Shown here: piece by piece, positions 1-4,684 of the stretch
How the letters are laid out: the number at the start of each line of letters is the position of its first letter
How positions within the stretch are numbered: position 1 is the stretch's first letter
Source: Deltaproteobacteria bacterium
GTDB lineage: Bacteria; Desulfobacterota; Syntrophobacteria; BM002
DNA: 5,604 nucleotides
Direction of reading: 5' to 3'
NCBI GenBank assembly: GCA_020350905.1
Contig: CP070843.1
Location: 2,079,084-2,084,687 of the forward strand
Translations under genes and position numbers: made by a program
The notes under the pieces: generated by a model
Seen by the model: only the letters and a program-made list of their open reading frames with translations
What the model was told of the DNA's origin: nothing
The model's database searches: none

Positions 1-21
1 GGGTAACATTTGCGAAACGGT

Positions 22-50
22 TTGACGATTATGGATCCAGGTGCTAGAGA
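22..50 (+). promoter_or_regulatory. Candidate promoter with extended -10, in front of the hairpin-rich segment
   Basis: TTGACG at 22-27 is followed after 17 bases by TAGAGA at 45-50, preceded by TGC at 42-44 (an extended -10 TGn). The -35 is 5/6 to consensus and the -10 only 3/6, so the call relies on spacing, the TGn and the context. Initiation near 57 would begin just before the first strong stem at 61. Confidence 0.25.
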
Positions 51-56
51 TTAAGC

Positions 57-224
57 AAGTTTGGCCCCCAGCCTACCTGAGGCGAAAAGGGAGCAACTGC
101 AATCCGCTAGGGCCAACTCACTGCAGGTCATAGTCTTTATTGCAGGGAGTGGCATACTGAAAACCCCAGAATTTCAGCCCCCATTGACCTAGTTGCTCGA
201 CTATTCAGTGGGGGCTTCTTTTTC
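57..224 (+). ncRNA. Candidate structured small RNA ending in an intrinsic terminator
   Basis: No convincing reading frame crosses this segment, but it folds by eye into successive hairpins. TTGGCCC (61-67) pairs with GGGCCAA (110-116), enclosing a small GCCT/AGGC hairpin (71-74 with 80-83). CTGCA (121-125) pairs with TGCAG (141-145). The terminator stem follows at 176-216. With a promoter-like sequence ending at 50, the layout (promoter, hairpins, terminator; about 165 bases) is that of a bacterial small RNA. It could instead be the structured 3' untranslated region of a gene lying left of the window. I compared it by memory with 6S, SRP, tmRNA, cobalamin, TPP, SAM and c-di-GMP-I RNAs and saw no match. 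The sequence around 84-105 faintly resembles a cobalamin core, but the conserved box is not followed by its partner elements. Confidence 0.3.
176..224 (+). terminator. Rho-independent terminator
   Basis: AGCCCCCATTG (176-186) pairs with CAGTGGGGGCT (206-216) over 11 positions with one G-U pair. A small inner TAGT/ACTA stem sits in the loop. TTCTTTTTC follows at 216-224. It ends the candidate small RNA or the transcript of a gene lying to the left. Confidence 0.8.
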
Positions 225-276
225 TCCACGTTGACAGAACCATATCTTGTTCCAGAGTAAATTCCAGCTTAGTGTG
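206..276 (+). repeat. Dispersed direct repeat, copy A
   Basis: The core at 244-276 matches 1409-1441 at 31 of 33 positions; the differences are T251/G1416 and T270/G1435. Weaker similarity extends left through the T-run into the 3' arm of the terminator (GTGGGGG then CTTTTT in both copies), so the unit is about 70 bases and includes part of a terminator. The intervening segment holds the 755-1123 gene. Confidence 0.6.
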
Positions 277-754
277 AATTACATACTACACAGTATCGCC
301 CCTTTTGGCTCACCCTAACATTTGGTAGTATGCCTGCTAGAGTCAAAAGTGTAGAAGAAGGGATCCACAGTTTCGCCCCTGGGTTGGAGAGGGTTTAAAT
401 GACCAATCATTATCTATACTGAATTTTTTCCGTTGACCTCCGCAATTTCAATAATAATGGTTCTTTTTTCGTTCAGGCAAAATTACCATTGCTCGTTTTG
501 AAAAAGCTAGGAGACGATTTGACTGCTCTTGCTTTGGCTCTGAACCCATTTCCCTCTATCCCCATAGGCGGTCAGTGAGGACTATTGTTGACGTAATCTC
601 AGTTTACCCCTAATTGAACACGGAGCGAACTAAGTTAATCATGACAAATGGTATGTATCTTGCCTAGGAAAATACGAAAGATTACGAAAATACAGGAAAT
701 AAAGGAACAACGGCTACCTAAGAAACAATACTTCCGTTAGACAAGGAGAAAACC
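225..754. other. Gene-free stretch upstream of the CxxC protein gene
   Basis: Apart from repeat copy A, nothing coding can be supported on either strand. TTGACA occurs at 231-236 but has no usable -10 at the right distance. TTGACG at 588-593 is followed after 17 bases by TAATTG, a poor -10. Two tiny abutting frames (330-398, 22 codons; 399-422, 7 codons, where TAA is directly followed by ATG) lack a convincing ribosome site for the first and similarity to anything known. A palindrome GAACTAAGTTA at 627-637 resembles the operator-like sites at 5103-5203. The promoter of the following gene probably lies between about 580 and 720 but is not obvious. Confidence 0.5.
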
Positions 755-1123
755 ATGCCCATAATTAAAAAAGAGGCAATCATAGCGAGGACAAATGAAA
801 CTGGAAGGCGTATTAAGTGTAAGAAGTGCCTGAATGATCGAGACTTTCAACAAATGGCCAGAAACGAACTTCTATTAAGAGCTACTGTAGAGCAATTATA
901 TAGCAAAGGAAGCATTATATTCTGTGATAGATGCAACATTAATCTCTACAGTTTTATATTTGAATTGGAGGAGAAAAAGCTCGAGGAAACCCCAGTCTCT
1001 CCTTTATCTGAAGGGGAGATAGATCCCGAGGAAACCCCAGTCTCTCCTTTATCTGAAGGGGAGATAGATCCCGAGGAATTCCCAGTATCCTTTGTATCTG
1101 AAGGGGGGATAAATCCCAAGTAA
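755..1123 (+). CDS. Small paired-CxxC (zinc-ribbon-like) protein with tandem-repeat acidic tail
   Basis: This 122-residue protein is not one I recognise. AAGGAG at 743-748, six bases before the ATG, fixes the start. The N-terminal part (residues 1-70) is basic and holds two cysteine pairs, C22-x2-C25 and C57-x2-C60, the pattern of a zinc-binding fold in which two knuckles sit about 31 residues apart. A helical, Glu/Lys-rich linker (70-76) leads into three copies of a 15-residue unit, EETPVSPLSEGEIDP: residues 77-91, 92-106 and a diverged copy at 107-121. The tail is acidic, rich in Pro and Ser, and probably disordered. There is no signal peptide or membrane segment, so the protein is likely cytoplasmic. 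Metal binding is inferred from the cysteine spacing only; nucleic-acid or protein binding is possible. The gene stands alone between two terminators. The stop TAA falls within the start of a fourth degenerate repeat, so the present C-terminus may be recent. Confidence 0.7.
   Translation: MPIIKKEAIIARTNETGRRIKCKKCLNDRDFQQMARNELLLRATVEQLYSKGSIIFCDRCNINLYSFIFELEEKKLEETPVSPLSEGEIDPEETPVSPLSEGEIDPEEFPVSFVSEGGINPK
983..1117 (+). repeat. Three tandem 45-bp in-frame repeats
   Basis: Units are 983-1027, 1028-1072 and 1073-1117. The first two are identical at all 45 bases; the third differs at 9. Each encodes 15 residues, so copy-number change keeps the frame. The two identical copies suggest a recent duplication or homogenisation. 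The 12 bases after unit 3 (1118-1129) match the start of a unit at 10 of 12 positions. Confidence 0.95.
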
Positions 1124-1348
1124 TTCCCAATGCATTCATACCCTCCAAAGTCTATTGTTTTTGGAAGGGAAGACCAGAAAGAGAGTTGAGTCGTCATAAT
1201 CTTCCGGCCATGTCTTCTTAGGGTATTCGTCTTTCGAGGGATACTGCGGATGGTCAGCGGTCCCGCATTTTCTTCTATGGCACTGGGTTTGCACACTTGG
1301 ACAGAGCTAGTGAGCAGGGCTTTCACTGTAAAGAACACTCATCGCTAG
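1124..1348. other. Trailer of the CxxC gene, no supportable gene
   Basis: Reading on past the TAA at 1121-1123 gives 21 further sense codons to a TGA at 1187-1189, which may be a former C-terminus. The minus strand is open from 1338 through the repeats to 946 but starts at a GTG with a poorly spaced GGGAG. Its repeat-encoded half is antisense to a better-supported gene, so I do not call it. The rest shows no clear signal until the terminator at 1349. Confidence 0.4.
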
Positions 1349-1386
1349 ACTCCCATCGGCATAGGGTCGGTGGGGGTACTTTTTTC
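1349..1386 (+). terminator. Rho-independent terminator after the CxxC gene
   Basis: ACTCCCATC (1349-1357) pairs with GGTGGGGGT (1369-1377) over nine positions including two G-U pairs, with an 11-base loop. Six T residues follow at 1380-1385. It lies 225 bases past the stop codon at 1123, an unusually long trailer. Confidence 0.7.
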
Positions 1387-1441
1387 CTACACTTTGAGAT
1401 GAAGCTACATCTTGTGCCAGAGTAAATTCCAGCTGAGTGTG
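1368..1441 (+). repeat. Dispersed direct repeat, copy B
   Basis: This is the partner of 206-276. It begins in the terminator 3' arm, continues through the T-run, and has its best-conserved core at 1409-1441 (31/33 identical). A weaker third relative may lie at 2208-2240, sharing TTTGAGA, AAGCTACA and ATCTTG in the same order. Confidence 0.6.
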
Positions 1442-1505
1442 GATGTAATCTCCAATTTGCTTTTCTCTTTGTAAGCAACTCCTACTAAAGTGGTAGTTTT
1501 TCGTA

Positions 1506-1534
1506 TTGACACAAATTTCAAACTCTAGTATGAG
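1506..1534 (+). promoter_or_regulatory. Sigma70-type promoter for the exported delta-60 repeat protein
   Basis: A perfect TTGACA at 1506-1511 is followed, after exactly 17 bases, by TATGAG at 1529-1534 (4/6 to TATAAT). Transcription would start near 1541, giving a leader of about 190 bases before the ATG at 1732. Confidence 0.55.
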
Positions 1535-1579
1535 GCTAGGAATAATCTTGCATTACAAAAGGCCAGGTCGTTTTTGGAA

Positions 1580-1619
1580 CAGCATCCTACCTGAAATATC
1601 TCAGGAATGGTGGATGCTG
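1580..1619 (+). promoter_or_regulatory. Stable leader hairpin
   Basis: CAGCATCC (1580-1587) pairs perfectly with GGATGCTG (1612-1619). Inside, CCTGA (1590-1594) pairs with TCAGG (1601-1605), leaving a six-base loop and a small asymmetric internal loop. No T-run follows, so it is not a terminator. It lies within the untranslated leader of the 1732 gene and could act in mRNA stability or control. I do not recognise it as a riboswitch. Confidence 0.5.
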
Positions 1620-1731
1620 ATGTGAAACATCTCTTATTATGCTGACCTCCTTCTCGATTCTCGTCTCATTTTATATTTGTTCGTTGCTGATTCTTAACCT
1701 CAATAATTTTTTGAATTTTTGGGAGTTTACA

Positions 1732-2082
1732 ATGTCCACAAATTTCTTAACCCGAGTGATAGGAAAAGCTCTTACCTTTATTCTGATTTCCACATTGCTA
1801 ACCATATTGATTGTTACCATCCATACTTCAGATGCCTTGTCCCTTGATACCTCTTTTAACGGTGACGGTAAGGTGACCACCAGTTTTTCTGCCGGTGATG
1901 ACGTAGGTTCAGGCATTGCCATTCAATCCGACGACAGGATTGTTGTCGTGGGAACTGCTGACGACGGGAGTGGCGACTCGGATTTTGCAGTGGCACGCTA
2001 CCCTGCCGATTTGTCACTGACTGGCGGCGGCGGTGGTGGTGGCGGAGGCGGATGCTTCATCGCAACTGCTGCAGATGGCTAA
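1732..2082 (+). CDS. Exported single-repeat delta-60 (beta-propeller repeat) protein with truncated CFI-box
   Basis: The 116-residue reading starts at ATG 1732, six bases after GGGAG (1721-1725). The same frame is open back to an ATG at 1639, but that one has no ribosome site and would spoil the signal peptide. Residues 1-36 are a signal peptide or anchor: R8 and K12, a hydrophobic core about 13-30, likely cleavage after SDA. Residues 38-92 (from LDTSFNGDGKVTT to DFAVARY) match one delta-60 repeat (DUF5122-type), which normally occurs in many copies forming a secreted beta-propeller. Ten Gly residues (98-107) then lead to CFIATAADG and a stop. That resembles the CFI-box (usually CFIATAAYGS) which normally begins a longer C-terminal domain. 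Here Tyr is Asp and a stop replaces the next residue; the terminator starts 40 bases later, leaving no room for the domain. This looks like an internally deleted, C-terminally shortened relic of a long surface protein, perhaps still expressed. Confidence 0.75.
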   Translation: MSTNFLTRVIGKALTFILISTLLTILIVTIHTSDALSLDTSFNGDGKVTTSFSAGDDVGSGIAIQSDDRIVVVGTADDGSGDSDFAVARYPADLSLTGGGGGGGGGGCFIATAADG

Positions 2083-2122
2083 ATTGCTTTAAGAATACTC
2101 TATTCATTTCCCATGGGATACC

Positions 2123-2147
2123 GCGGAGCTTCGGGCTCCGCTTTTCT
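2123..2147 (+). terminator. Rho-independent terminator after the delta-60 repeat gene
   Basis: GCGGAGC (2123-2129) pairs with GCTCCGC (2135-2141) around a TTCGG loop, and TTTTCTT follows. It lies 40 bases after the stop at 2082. Confidence 0.85.
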
Positions 2148-2240
2148 TGTGCCCCAGTCCAATCAGCCGAAAGTGCATATCTCATACTTTAATCCACACT
2201 TTTCTTTTTGAGACCAAGCTACAATATCTTGGTTTAAGCT

Positions 2241-2277
2241 AAGAAAATGCGGAGTCCCTGGCTCCGCTTTTTTTCTT
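2241..2277. terminator. Bidirectional terminator between convergent genes
   Basis: GCGGAG (2249-2254) pairs with CTCCGC (2262-2267). The stem is flanked by AAGAAAA on the left and TTTTTTTCTT on the right, so it works as an intrinsic terminator on both strands. It serves as backstop for the plus-strand gene ending at 2082 and as terminator for the minus-strand AraC gene ending at 2412. Its stem repeats that of the terminator at 2123. Confidence 0.85.
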
Positions 2278-2411
2278 CTCAACATCTGGTGCTGAGGTTC
2301 CTGATGGGGAAAGTGTGAATTAAGGGGATGTGAACCGTGATCGAGGTGCTTTTGCAGGTCTCAACGGGTTGAGTTTCTCTTTTTAGCAATTCAGCTACGG
2401 TCTTTGATCAG

Positions 2412-3410
2412 TCACGCAGCCTTGCGATATTCACTGGGAGTAACTCCCATCCACCGCTTGAACGCTCTAGAAAAGGCACTGGATTCTGAAAAACCCAGTA
2501 AAAAAGCAATCTCGGTCAAGCTAATATCTTGTTCTCTTAAGTACCTTTGAGCTAGATCCTGACGTATCTCAGTTAATAGGGTGGTGAAGGTGGTACCATC
2601 ATTTCGAAGTTGGCGTTGCAACTTGCGGGAACTCATGTACAGTTCCCGAGCCACAGTTTCATCGGTAACGTTACCAGAAGGAAGCTGATCGATGATAACC
2701 GCTTTGACCTTCTGGATTATGTGATCTTGGTCTAGCTGGGCAAGATACTCTATCATTACCTGATCATTGAGTTCAGCAAGTTGAGGATTTGAACCGGGCA
2801 GACTCTTATCAACCGCTTCAACTGGTAATGTTAGACTGTTTGCGGGAGCTTCAAAAACAACTGGGGAGCGGAAATACTCAAAGAACCTCGCAGAACAAGA
2901 AGGCTTTGAGTGGGTAAGTGTCACTGATACCGGTGCCAGATCTTCTATGTAGTTCAAACGACACATACTCATTATAACAGCCAGCGCAGCATCGTTTCGT
3001 GCAGAGATATCACGCTTTTCATGGCTGAAAACCAAAGTGAGAGTCAGTCCCTCTTCTGTCTGATCCAATGTTATTGTCCATTCATCCGAAAGAACACGAT
3101 GATACCGGGCCATTCTCTCTAATGCTGTCCGCAAGGTGTTGCTTGCAAGCATGGCGTAGCCTAACGCACTGAAGTTTGAAGGATGCCACAACTCAGCAGC
3201 TTTGAGGCCGAAACAGGGGTCATCAATAATCTTAGAGGCTTTGCGCCATAGATTGTCTATACTATCCAGTCTATATCTCCCTCCAGGTCGTTTCATCAGC
3301 TCAGGGTCCATAGACATTTCTCGAAACAGAGGTTCGGGATCGATTCCGTAAAATTCGAGTAGATTCCACACACCAATCAATAGACTAGCGTTATTCGTAG
3401 CGTACAGCAT
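2412..3410 (-). CDS. AraC-family transcriptional regulator with arabinose-binding-type sensor domain
   Basis: A 332-residue cytoplasmic DNA-binding regulator of full family length. Residues about 20-205 match the arabinose-binding-type ligand domain of OruR-like AraC regulators; landmarks are DPCFGLKAAELWHP (64-77), LGYAMLASNTLRTALERMARY (83-103) and the Phe/Pro-rich stretch near 177-192. The C-terminal AraC HTH region spans about 232-331: the first helix-turn-helix around 249-270 (ETVARELYMSSRKLQRQL), the second around 296-318 (LTEIAFLLGFSESSAFSRAF), closing with the family signature GVTPSEYR (322-329). The ATG at 3410 is preceded by AGGAG on the minus strand (complement of 3420-3424) with nine bases between. 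The ligand and target are not visible. Regulators of this group often control a neighbouring catabolic gene, but the adjacent genes here (a surface-protein relic and PilZ genes) do not suggest a substrate. It is convergent with the 1732 gene, and upstream lies the palindromic region 3561-3758. Confidence 0.93.
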   Translation of the reverse strand: MLYATNNASLLIGVWNLLEFYGIDPEPLFREMSMDPELMKRPGGRYRLDSIDNLWRKASKIIDDPCFGLKAAELWHPSNFSALGYAMLASNTLRTALERMARYHRVLSDEWTITLDQTEEGLTLTLVFSHEKRDISARNDAALAVIMSMCRLNYIEDLAPVSVTLTHSKPSCSARFFEYFRSPVVFEAPANSLTLPVEAVDKSLPGSNPQLAELNDQVMIEYLAQLDQDHIIQKVKAVIIDQLPSGNVTDETVARELYMSSRKLQRQLRNDGTTFTTLLTEIRQDLAQRYLREQDISLTEIAFLLGFSESSAFSRAFKRWMGVTPSEYRKAA

Positions 3411-3560
3411 CTGGGCTCTCTCCTCTCGTTAGTTTCTTAAATTCAACATGAGTCTTGTTCTCCCTATGTATCAAGTTTGACGCGAGAAGGCAAAAGATTG
3501 GCGCGCAGAGTCAAGCATTTAATGTTTATGCGACTTATGTTCTCTATAAAATCATTAAGT

Positions 3561-3618
3561 AAAGAATCCGGGCCCAAAGGACCCGGCATTGGGCTGCCCC
3601 CTGAGGGGGCTTCAATGC
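3561..3618. repeat. GC-rich nested hairpins
   Basis: CCGGG (3568-3572) pairs with CCCGG (3582-3586). Next, GCATTG (3586-3591) pairs with CAATGC (3613-3618) around a perfect GCCCCC/GGGGGC stem (3596-3601 with 3605-3610, three-base loop TGA). The GC content is far above the AT-rich flanks. There is no T-run, so I do not call it a terminator. With the following octamer arrays it forms a palindromic intergenic block of about 200 bases. Confidence 0.65.
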
Positions 3619-3642
3619 TCTTTCCCCCTTGCGGCAGTCTGC

Positions 3643-3752
3643 TGGAGTAATGGAGTGGTGGAGTAGTGGAGTAATGAAAGGACTCATTCAAGTTGAAATC
3701 CGGGCTTTCGCTTTTGCCAACACTCCAATGCTCCAATACTCCAGTACTCCAA
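3643..3752. repeat. Inverted arrays of an 8-bp repeat (TGGAGTAn)
   Basis: Four tandem octamers (3643-3650, 3651-3658, 3659-3666, 3667-3674: TGGAGTAA, TGGAGTGG, TGGAGTAG, TGGAGTAA) are faced, after 46 bases, by four octamers in the opposite orientation (3721-3752: CACTCCAA, TGCTCCAA, TACTCCAG, TACTCCAA). The arms can pair into a long imperfect hairpin, closed further by GCTG (3641-3644) and CAGC (3755-3758). I recall similar TGGAGTA octamer runs dispersed in deltaproteobacterial and related environmental genomes, where they produce false proteins rich in YWS/HYS motifs. Function unknown; a dispersed non-coding element is likely. Confidence 0.8.
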
Positions 3753-3829
3753 AACAGCTCGCAATCTTTACCGGCAAAGCCATCGGACTCTGACCTTGCC
3801 CTACGGACCAGGTTTTCGATGTTGAATAA

Positions 3830-4282
3830 ATGAAGGGGAGGATAGAGAAGCGCGTGCGAGAAATAATGAGGATTTTTGACCAACGTAGACATACGAGACT
3901 AAGGAAGAACTTTCAGGTGACGGTACGCAAGAGAGTTTCTGGTATTTTCGATGTATTGCTAGAAGGGAATACCTTAGATTTGAGTCAAAGTGGTGCCTTC
4001 ATCAAGACTGAAGGCTGGCATTTTTTCGAACCTAATGAGTTAACGAAACCAATTTTCTTTTTGCCTCCAGACTTTACCGGCGTGGATACTCCTATTGGGT
4101 TACAGGGTGATGCCGTCATTACCAGGATAGATCGAGAAAACCAGGGCATCGCCGTAGAGTTTGTCAAGAGTTTTAGAGAGTTTGAACAAATCGACCTCCC
4201 GGACTTACTCTTGATTTTCCCAAATATGTTTTTGACTCATTTTCGGGAGAGGCACCTTGGCGGACAAGATCTTGGTGGTTGA
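3830..4282 (+). CDS. PilZ-domain protein (candidate c-di-GMP effector)
   Basis: A 150-residue soluble protein with a single PilZ domain. The two ligand motifs are intact: R19-x3-R23 (in QRRHTRLRK) and D50-x-S52-x-x-G55 (DLSQSG), followed by the expected beta strands to about residue 115 (GIAVEFVKSF). An extra C-terminal segment (about 120-150) is unusual for a minimal PilZ. By family, it should bind cyclic di-GMP and pass the signal to a partner in motility, attachment or secretion. The start is uncertain. ATG 3830 has no ribosome site in front. A strong GGGGAGG (3835-3841) lies inside the reading frame, 12 bases before GTG 3854, and ATG 3866 is also in frame. All three options keep the whole domain. 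The 3' end overlaps the next frame by 26 bases, implying translational coupling with a response regulator. Confidence 0.85.
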   Translation: MKGRIEKRVREIMRIFDQRRHTRLRKNFQVTVRKRVSGIFDVLLEGNTLDLSQSGAFIKTEGWHFFEPNELTKPIFFLPPDFTGVDTPIGLQGDAVITRIDRENQGIAVEFVKSFREFEQIDLPDLLLIFPNMFLTHFRERHLGGQDLGG

Positions 4283-4391
4283 TGATGAAAGAGAGATAAG
4301 ATATTTACTCCAGACTTCTCTTTCGGCAGAGGGATACGCAATGGTTGTGGCCTCCAATGGCGCGGAAGTCGAGTTTATTAACAATTTCTGA
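4257..4391 (+). pseudogene. Response-regulator receiver domain, truncated remnant
   Basis: Starting at TTG 4257, four bases after GGGAGAGG (4245-4252), the frame reads ADKILVVDDEREIRYLL and continues through EGYAMVVASNGAEVEF to a TGA at 4389-4391, 44 residues in all. This is the first third of a CheY-like receiver: beta-1, the acidic pair D9-D10, helix 1 and the NGAE turn. A complete receiver has about 120 residues. The phosphoacceptor Asp, the switch Thr/Ser and the conserved Lys are all absent, and no other frame downstream restores them. It overlaps the PilZ gene by 26 bases, so the ancestral arrangement was a coupled PilZ/response-regulator pair. The remnant is probably inactive; the cause looks like a deletion rather than a point mutation. 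Confidence 0.8.
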
Positions 4392-4452
4392 AGCAGATAG
4401 AAAGGTTATTACCGGCATCTCAAACCCTACTGATCAAGCTCTGTCTTTCTCT

Positions 4453-4481
4453 TTGCCTGCGGCAGTACACTAAATGATATT
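4453..4481 (+). promoter_or_regulatory. Weak candidate promoter for the micro-protein/PilZ pair
   Basis: TTGCCT (4453-4458) and GATATT (4476-4481) are 17 bases apart, each 4/6 to consensus. The position, about 100 bases upstream of the ATG at 4580, suits the two genes that follow. Confidence 0.25.
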
Positions 4482-4579
4482 GCCATTTGTGTGAGTGTAG
4501 ACAGATTTGCAGCAATCTTGCGATTCCCTCTATGCAAGGGAGATATTCCTATGCATTAGTAGCCTACAAAAGGAACCAT

Positions 4580-4681
4580 ATGATCTTAGATGCACTTAAA
4601 TCTGCGTGTCTTGAGTGTGCAGTCAAGTTCAGCTTTACAGTTGTGCTGATTGGCACATCTTTTGCCCTTGTTTTGAATTAA
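4580..4681 (+). CDS. 33-residue putative membrane micro-protein
   Basis: ATG 4580 follows AAAAGGA (4568-4574) by five bases, a good ribosome site. The peptide begins MILDALKSACLECAVKF and continues with a hydrophobic stretch, FSFTVVLIGTSFALVL, to the end (residues about 17-32), long enough for one membrane span with a short cytoplasmic amphipathic N-terminus containing C10 and C13. The frame is open back to a TTG at 4487, but that start has no ribosome site and adds an implausible N-terminus. The stop at 4679-4681 lies three bases before the ATG of the second PilZ gene, so the two are probably one translational unit. No family is recognised. A membrane partner or regulator for the PilZ protein is a guess from position alone; it may also be only a leader frame that feeds ribosomes to the next gene. 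Confidence 0.45.
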   Translation: MILDALKSACLECAVKFSFTVVLIGTSFALVLN

Positions 4682-4684
4682 TCG

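Noticed and set aside
3..47. A 14-codon frame from the window edge (ending KRFDDYGSRC, stop TAG)
   Set aside because: It could be the C-terminus of a gene to the left, but 14 residues give no support, and the same bases carry the candidate promoter.
57..200. Resemblance to a cobalamin riboswitch (GAAAAGGGA...CAATCC near 84-105)
   Set aside because: The downstream conserved box and the expected CCCCGC/ACTGT arrangement are absent, and no transport or cobalamin gene follows.
330..422. Two tiny abutting frames (22 and 7 codons)
   Set aside because: No convincing ribosome site for the first, no similarity, and a length expected by chance.
946..1338. A 130-codon minus-strand open frame antisense to the CxxC gene
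   Set aside because: GTG start with GGGAG about 11 bases away; half of it is the mirror of the 45-bp repeat. The plus-strand frame has ATG, a well-placed AAGGAG and paired cysteines.
206..1441. Integron-type attC sites at the dispersed repeats
   Set aside because: No RYYYAAC / GTTRRRY core pair could be found at proper spacing, and no integrase is in the window.
3464..3892. A 142-codon minus-strand open frame across the palindromic block
   Set aside because: Its translation is the typical YWS/HYS-rich artefact of TGGAGTA octamers read through both arms, has no family similarity, and runs into the PilZ gene on the other strand.
3630..4466. Shared TGCGGCAGT after T/C-rich sequence at 3630-3638 and 4458-4466
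   Set aside because: Nine bases are too few to call a repeat without a genome-wide search.
4357..4473. A 38-codon frame (ATG 4357) following the response-regulator remnant in another frame
   Set aside because: No ribosome site and no receiver-domain motifs, so it is neither a continuation by frameshift nor a recognisable small gene.
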